DNA from: Clostridium sp. AN503
GTDB taxonomy: Bacteria; Bacillota; Clostridia; Lachnospirales; Lachnospiraceae
Length of the DNA stretch: 64,000 nt
Reading direction: 5' to 3'
Assembly: GCF_040719375.1 (NCBI RefSeq)
Contig: NZ_JBFDTP010000002.1
Span: forward strand, 124,001-188,000
Below are positions 61,284 to 64,000 of this stretch, in pieces (within the stretch, counting starts at the first letter, position 1; every line of letters begins with the position of its first letter). The position numbers and the translations under genes are program-made. The notes under the pieces were generated by a model. It did no database searches. It was not told the origin of the DNA and was given only the letters and a program-made list of their open reading frames with translations.

Positions 61284-61880
61284 ATGATTAAAGCAATAGC
61301 GGTGGTTGGAGGGCAACGGCGTCCTCTGGATTGTGTGGGGGTTACACTTATGATACGAAAAGCGGCAGGATTTGCGGCAAAGGCGCATGCAGGCGCCCTG
61401 CGTAAGGGAAGTGGGATTCCCTATATTTATCATCCTATGGAGGTGGCGCTTATTGTAGCGCAGATGACGGATGATCCGGAGGTCATCGCAGCCGCTTATC
61501 TCCACGATGTGCTGGAGGATACGCAGGTCACGGCGGCAGAGCTTGAGCGGGAGTTTGGGAGCCGAATTCTGGCGCTGGTGAGCGCTGAGACTGAGGACAA
61601 GTCCCGGACGTGGAAGGAACGGAAGGAGGATACGATCCGTCATCTGGATACGGCCTCCTACGAGGTAAAGCTCCTCACTCTGGGGGACAAGCTGAGCAAT
61701 ATGCGCGCCACAGCCAGAGACTATATGGTGGTGGGAGATGAGATCTGGCAGAGATTCAACGAAAAGGACCGGGAGTGGCACCGGTGGTATCTGGCCGGTA
61801 TCCTGGTGGGGCTTCAGGAGCTGGAGCATTTTACAGCATATCAGGAGCTGCGCCAGCTGTATCATTTTGTGTATTCGTGA
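61284..61880 (+). CDS. HD-domain (p)ppGpp hydrolase-like protein
   Basis: 198-residue protein with the RelA/SpoT-type HD domain and no synthetase or TGS domain, like small alarmone hydrolases (MESH1 type): AAKAHAGALRKGSG, YIYHPMEVALI (first His), AYLHDVLEDT (His-Asp pair) and LGDKLSNMRAT (late Asp). Another start at 61350 has GGGGG upstream and begins nearer the conserved part, so the first 22 residues are doubtful. Would lower ppGpp, but could act on other nucleotides. Confidence 0.82.
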   Translation: MIKAIAVVGGQRRPLDCVGVTLMIRKAAGFAAKAHAGALRKGSGIPYIYHPMEVALIVAQMTDDPEVIAAAYLHDVLEDTQVTAAELEREFGSRILALVSAETEDKSRTWKERKEDTIRHLDTASYEVKLLTLGDKLSNMRATARDYMVVGDEIWQRFNEKDREWHRWYLAGILVGLQELEHFTAYQELRQLYHFVYS

Positions 61881-61935
61881 AGGCCTGCATTTGTGGACGC
61901 CGATACTTAAGCGTGCAGAAACTTGATTTTGAGTA

Positions 61936-61964
61936 TTGTCCTGAGAGATGCAATCCGGTATAAT
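61936..61964 (+). promoter_or_regulatory. Promoter with long leader
   Basis: TTGTCC (61936-61941), 17 bases, TATAAT (61959-61964). Transcription would start near 61971, leaving a leader of about 260 bases before the next gene at 62230. Confidence 0.6.
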
Positions 61965-62066
61965 ATTAACACGAAGTAGAACTTCCGCCGTGCTGAACAG
62001 CTGCACGTTATAAATATAAACATTATGTAGAGCAGTATCATATAGAGGTCCGGATCCAGGATCTCG

Positions 62067-62188
62067 CTGCTGCCGGTTTCTACGCCGGCGGCAGGCTCAA
62101 GGAAATTTCAGGAATTAATCTCTTATCTTTTAATTCCAACAGGTAAAACAAATCAAAAATGATAAAAACGGCAGTACGCCGGCGGCAG
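62067..62188 (+). repeat. GC-rich repeats and hairpin in the leader
   Basis: TACGCCGGCGGCAG occurs at 62091-62104 and 62175-62188. The first copy pairs with the preceding CTGCTGCCGG (one wobble) as a stable hairpin; CGGCAG before the second copy allows a similar fold. The otherwise AT-rich gap 61881-62229 has no gene. No known riboswitch consensus is recognised. Confidence 0.5.
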
Positions 62189-62229
62189 TGGTTCTATTCG
62201 TGTAAAAAAGTGAAAAAGGAGCTTATTTT

Positions 62230-63165
62230 ATGCAAAAAGAGAATGAAAACCGAAAACAGTGGGTAAAAAATGTGCAGATGGGTCTCTGGGTGATCCTGAT
62301 CCTGCTGCAGATGGCGGTGGTAAACTGCCTGGAATTGAGAGCGGAAACCTCCGAAAGCGCCGCTCCTGGGGGCCGTGATGCATTTACGGTCCGGCATGTG
62401 AAAAAGGATGTGGTATATGAGCAGGTAGAGGGCGGCGCGTCCCTGCCGGAGACCCTGGATGTCCGGATTGAGGAGGGCGGAGCCACGGTTACCGCTGTCT
62501 GCGCCATGGAGGAGAAGGTGATTTTAAGGGAACGGTGGGAGGACCATTTTTCTTTTCCGGTCACATTTCACTCCTACGATGCGGCTTTTTATCGGCTGGG
62601 GGATATCCTGATCCCTTTTGATGAGGAGCGCCCAAGACTGGAGGGCTGTGAGGAACAGCTTCTGGAGCTGGTGGGCTTGATGCCGGAGGATTACCGGATC
62701 ACCTCTGTGCAGTGGGCAGGGGAGGCATACCAGGGGGAAGAGGGGGAGCTGTGCCGCGATGCCCTGGCGGCTGGGAACAAGCTGGTGAGGGATTACCGGG
62801 TTCGGTACGCGGGAACGGCGCAGATCCCGGCAAAACGAAACGTGAGTCTGCAAACGGAAGCGGATGAGGCTGTCACGGAACAGGCAATAGGAGCAGATGA
62901 GACTGCAGATGCATCTGGGACAGAGGTAAGTATTCAGATGGAGGCTTCAGAGGAGACACAGCCGCAGGCTGATACAGAGGGGATGCTCACTCTCTGGCAG
63001 AAGATCACCCGGACCCTGCTTGTGGTGATCGGGATCGGCGTGATTTTGTTCTTTGGCGGACTGTTGATTCTTGCCTTTCTGTGGGTGGTCAAAAAGCTGA
63101 GGAAGTGGTATACTGGACAAAAATGTAGACGCGCGGGTAAGCGCGGAAATAAGGAGGATCATTAA
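62230..63165 (+). CDS. Secreted-domain protein with two membrane segments, unknown
   Basis: 311 residues: N-terminal membrane segment or signal peptide (about 15-32), an extracellular region of about 220 residues with no recognised family and an acidic Glu/Ala/Thr stretch before the end, then a second membrane segment (about 262-287) and a basic cytoplasmic tail. AAGGAG is well placed before ATG 62230. The long structured leader suggests post-transcriptional control. A cupin gene follows after 2 bases. Confidence 0.72.
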   Translation: MQKENENRKQWVKNVQMGLWVILILLQMAVVNCLELRAETSESAAPGGRDAFTVRHVKKDVVYEQVEGGASLPETLDVRIEEGGATVTAVCAMEEKVILRERWEDHFSFPVTFHSYDAAFYRLGDILIPFDEERPRLEGCEEQLLELVGLMPEDYRITSVQWAGEAYQGEEGELCRDALAAGNKLVRDYRVRYAGTAQIPAKRNVSLQTEADEAVTEQAIGADETADASGTEVSIQMEASEETQPQADTEGMLTLWQKITRTLLVVIGIGVILFFGGLLILAFLWVVKKLRKWYTGQKCRRAGKRGNKEDH

Positions 63166-63167
63166 GC

Positions 63168-63494
63168 ATGTATACAGAGAATAAAAATGTACCGGTAACA
63201 GACCTGGGAGGCGGGGTAAACCGCAAGATCTTATCTTACAGTGAAAACCTGATGACCGTGGAGCTTCATTTCCAGAAAGGCGCTGTGGGAGCAAAGCATT
63301 CCCATCCCCACGAGCAGATCGGATATATTGTGTCCGGAAGGCTGATCTATCAGGAAGAGGGCTGCGAAGACAAGGAGCTGCAGACCGGGGATACATACTA
63401 TGTGAAGCCGGATGCGGTGCACGGGATTGAGGTGCTGGAGGACACGGTGCTCTTAGATATCTTTACACCGATGCGGAAGGATTTTGTTGAGTAG
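63168..63494 (+). CDS. Small cupin-domain protein
   Basis: 108-residue single-domain cupin with metal-binding pattern HSHPHEQIGYIVSGRL (motif 1) and DAVHGIEVLEDTVLLD (motif 2). Possibly an isomerase, a sugar- or keto-acid-binding protein, or part of an enzyme. Only 2 bases from the preceding gene. Confidence 0.85.
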   Translation: MYTENKNVPVTDLGGGVNRKILSYSENLMTVELHFQKGAVGAKHSHPHEQIGYIVSGRLIYQEEGCEDKELQTGDTYYVKPDAVHGIEVLEDTVLLDIFTPMRKDFVE

Positions 63495-63506
63495 GGAGAA
63501 GCTTTT

Positions 63507-64000
63507 ATGGAATGGAATACACTGTTATGCCCGGACAGGATCCGGCCCTTTAAAAAGCAGGCGGGAGGAAATGACCTGCGGACGGAGTTTGAAAAGGATT
63601 ATCACCGCATCATTGGCAGTGCGTCCTTTAGGCGGCTTCAGGACAAGACGCAGGTGTTTCCTCTGGACCAGAGTGATTTTATCAGGACCCGGCTGACCCA
63701 CTCGCTGGAGGTCTCTTCCTTCTGCAAATCGCTTGGACAGAATGTGTCGGCAAAGATCATGCAGCTGGGGCTGGACCCGCAGTTCGGCGCGGAGGAAAAG
63801 GCCGCGGTCTGTGATATCCTCCAGTGTGCAGGGTTGATCCATGATATCGGGAACCCGCCATTCGGACATTTTGGGGAGACTGCTATCCAGGACTGGTTCG
63901 GAAAGCACCTGCCGGAGCTTGGGTTTGAGGGAAGACCGCTCTCGGAGCTGCTGAATGAGCAGATGCAGCAGGATTTTTATCATTTTGAGGGCAACACCCA
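63507..64000 (+). CDS. dgt: dGTPase-like HD triphosphohydrolase, 5' part
   Basis: Cleaves dGTP to deoxyguanosine and triphosphate. The frame opens at ATG 63507 (GGGAGA upstream) and runs off the window end after 164 codons. Visible motifs: RIIGSASFRRLQDKTQVFPL, RTRLTHSLEV (first HD His) and LIHDIGNPPFGHFGE (His-Asp), then FYHFEGN, the dGTPase family block. Truncated by the window only. Confidence 0.9.
   Translation, partial: MEWNTLLCPDRIRPFKKQAGGNDLRTEFEKDYHRIIGSASFRRLQDKTQVFPLDQSDFIRTRLTHSLEVSSFCKSLGQNVSAKIMQLGLDPQFGAEEKAAVCDILQCAGLIHDIGNPPFGHFGETAIQDWFGKHLPELGFEGRPLSELLNEQMQQDFYHFEGNT

Noticed and set aside
61970..62229. Known riboswitch class
   Set aside because: I compared the leader by eye with cyclic-di-GMP and other common aptamer cores and found no match; only the repeats are reported.

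Overview
The window reads as chromosomal DNA of a spore-forming, gut-type Clostridia, most likely Lachnospiraceae. Support: a moderately GC-rich backbone, dense AGGAGG-type ribosome binding sites, spoVT and a YtvI-like gene, and many sugar transporters with IclR, LacI, AraC and BglG-type regulators. No rRNA, tRNA or CRISPR array was found.

Layout. 0-4.6 kb: RluA-type pseudouridine synthase, a methyltransferase preceded by a perfectly phased 15-bp tandem repeat, an AbgT transporter, and a divergent AraC regulator. 4.8-13.8 kb: an alpha-galactoside (raffinose/melibiose-type) locus with solute-binding lipoprotein, two permeases, GH36 alpha-galactosidase and an amylosucrase-like GH13 enzyme. The first permease is split by a complete IS3-family element that carries an A_AAA_AAA frameshift site. 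13.9-15.9 kb: YtvI/AI-2E protein and NudC-like Nudix hydrolase. 16.2-25.9 kb: one long catabolic operon (SCP2-like protein, Gfo/Idh oxidoreductase fused in frame to an M24 peptidase, BKACE/DUF849 enzyme, two SDRs, an Rbs-type ABC importer and an IclR regulator). This is my best candidate for an undescribed pathway.

26-45 kb is an accessory-rich stretch. It holds an AAA/DUF4143 ATPase behind six 23-bp iteron-like repeats, an AlbA_2-type ATP-binding regulator behind repeated GTGGGGGATA sites, spoVT, two MATE exporters with MarR regulators, a compact DUF3990/DUF3791 (ADP-ribosyltransferase-like) cluster, a PemK/MazF-like toxin, an alpha/beta hydrolase with a polytopic membrane domain, a PfpI/WYL pair, and an AT-rich two-gene island (zinc-hook AAA ATPase plus KilA-N protein).

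45-60 kb returns to sugar metabolism: class II aldolase plus fructose-type PTS (EIIA, EIIB, EIIC), a frameshifted iron alcohol dehydrogenase, a PRD/EIIA antiterminator-type regulator, an MFS carrier, then a LacI regulator with three identical palindromic operators controlling a TRAP transporter and a fucose/arabinose-isomerase-like protein. 4-alpha-glucanotransferase follows. The end (60.4-64 kb) has two membrane-anchored proteins of unknown function, an HD ppGpp-hydrolase-like protein, a cupin and the 5' part of a dGTPase-like gene.
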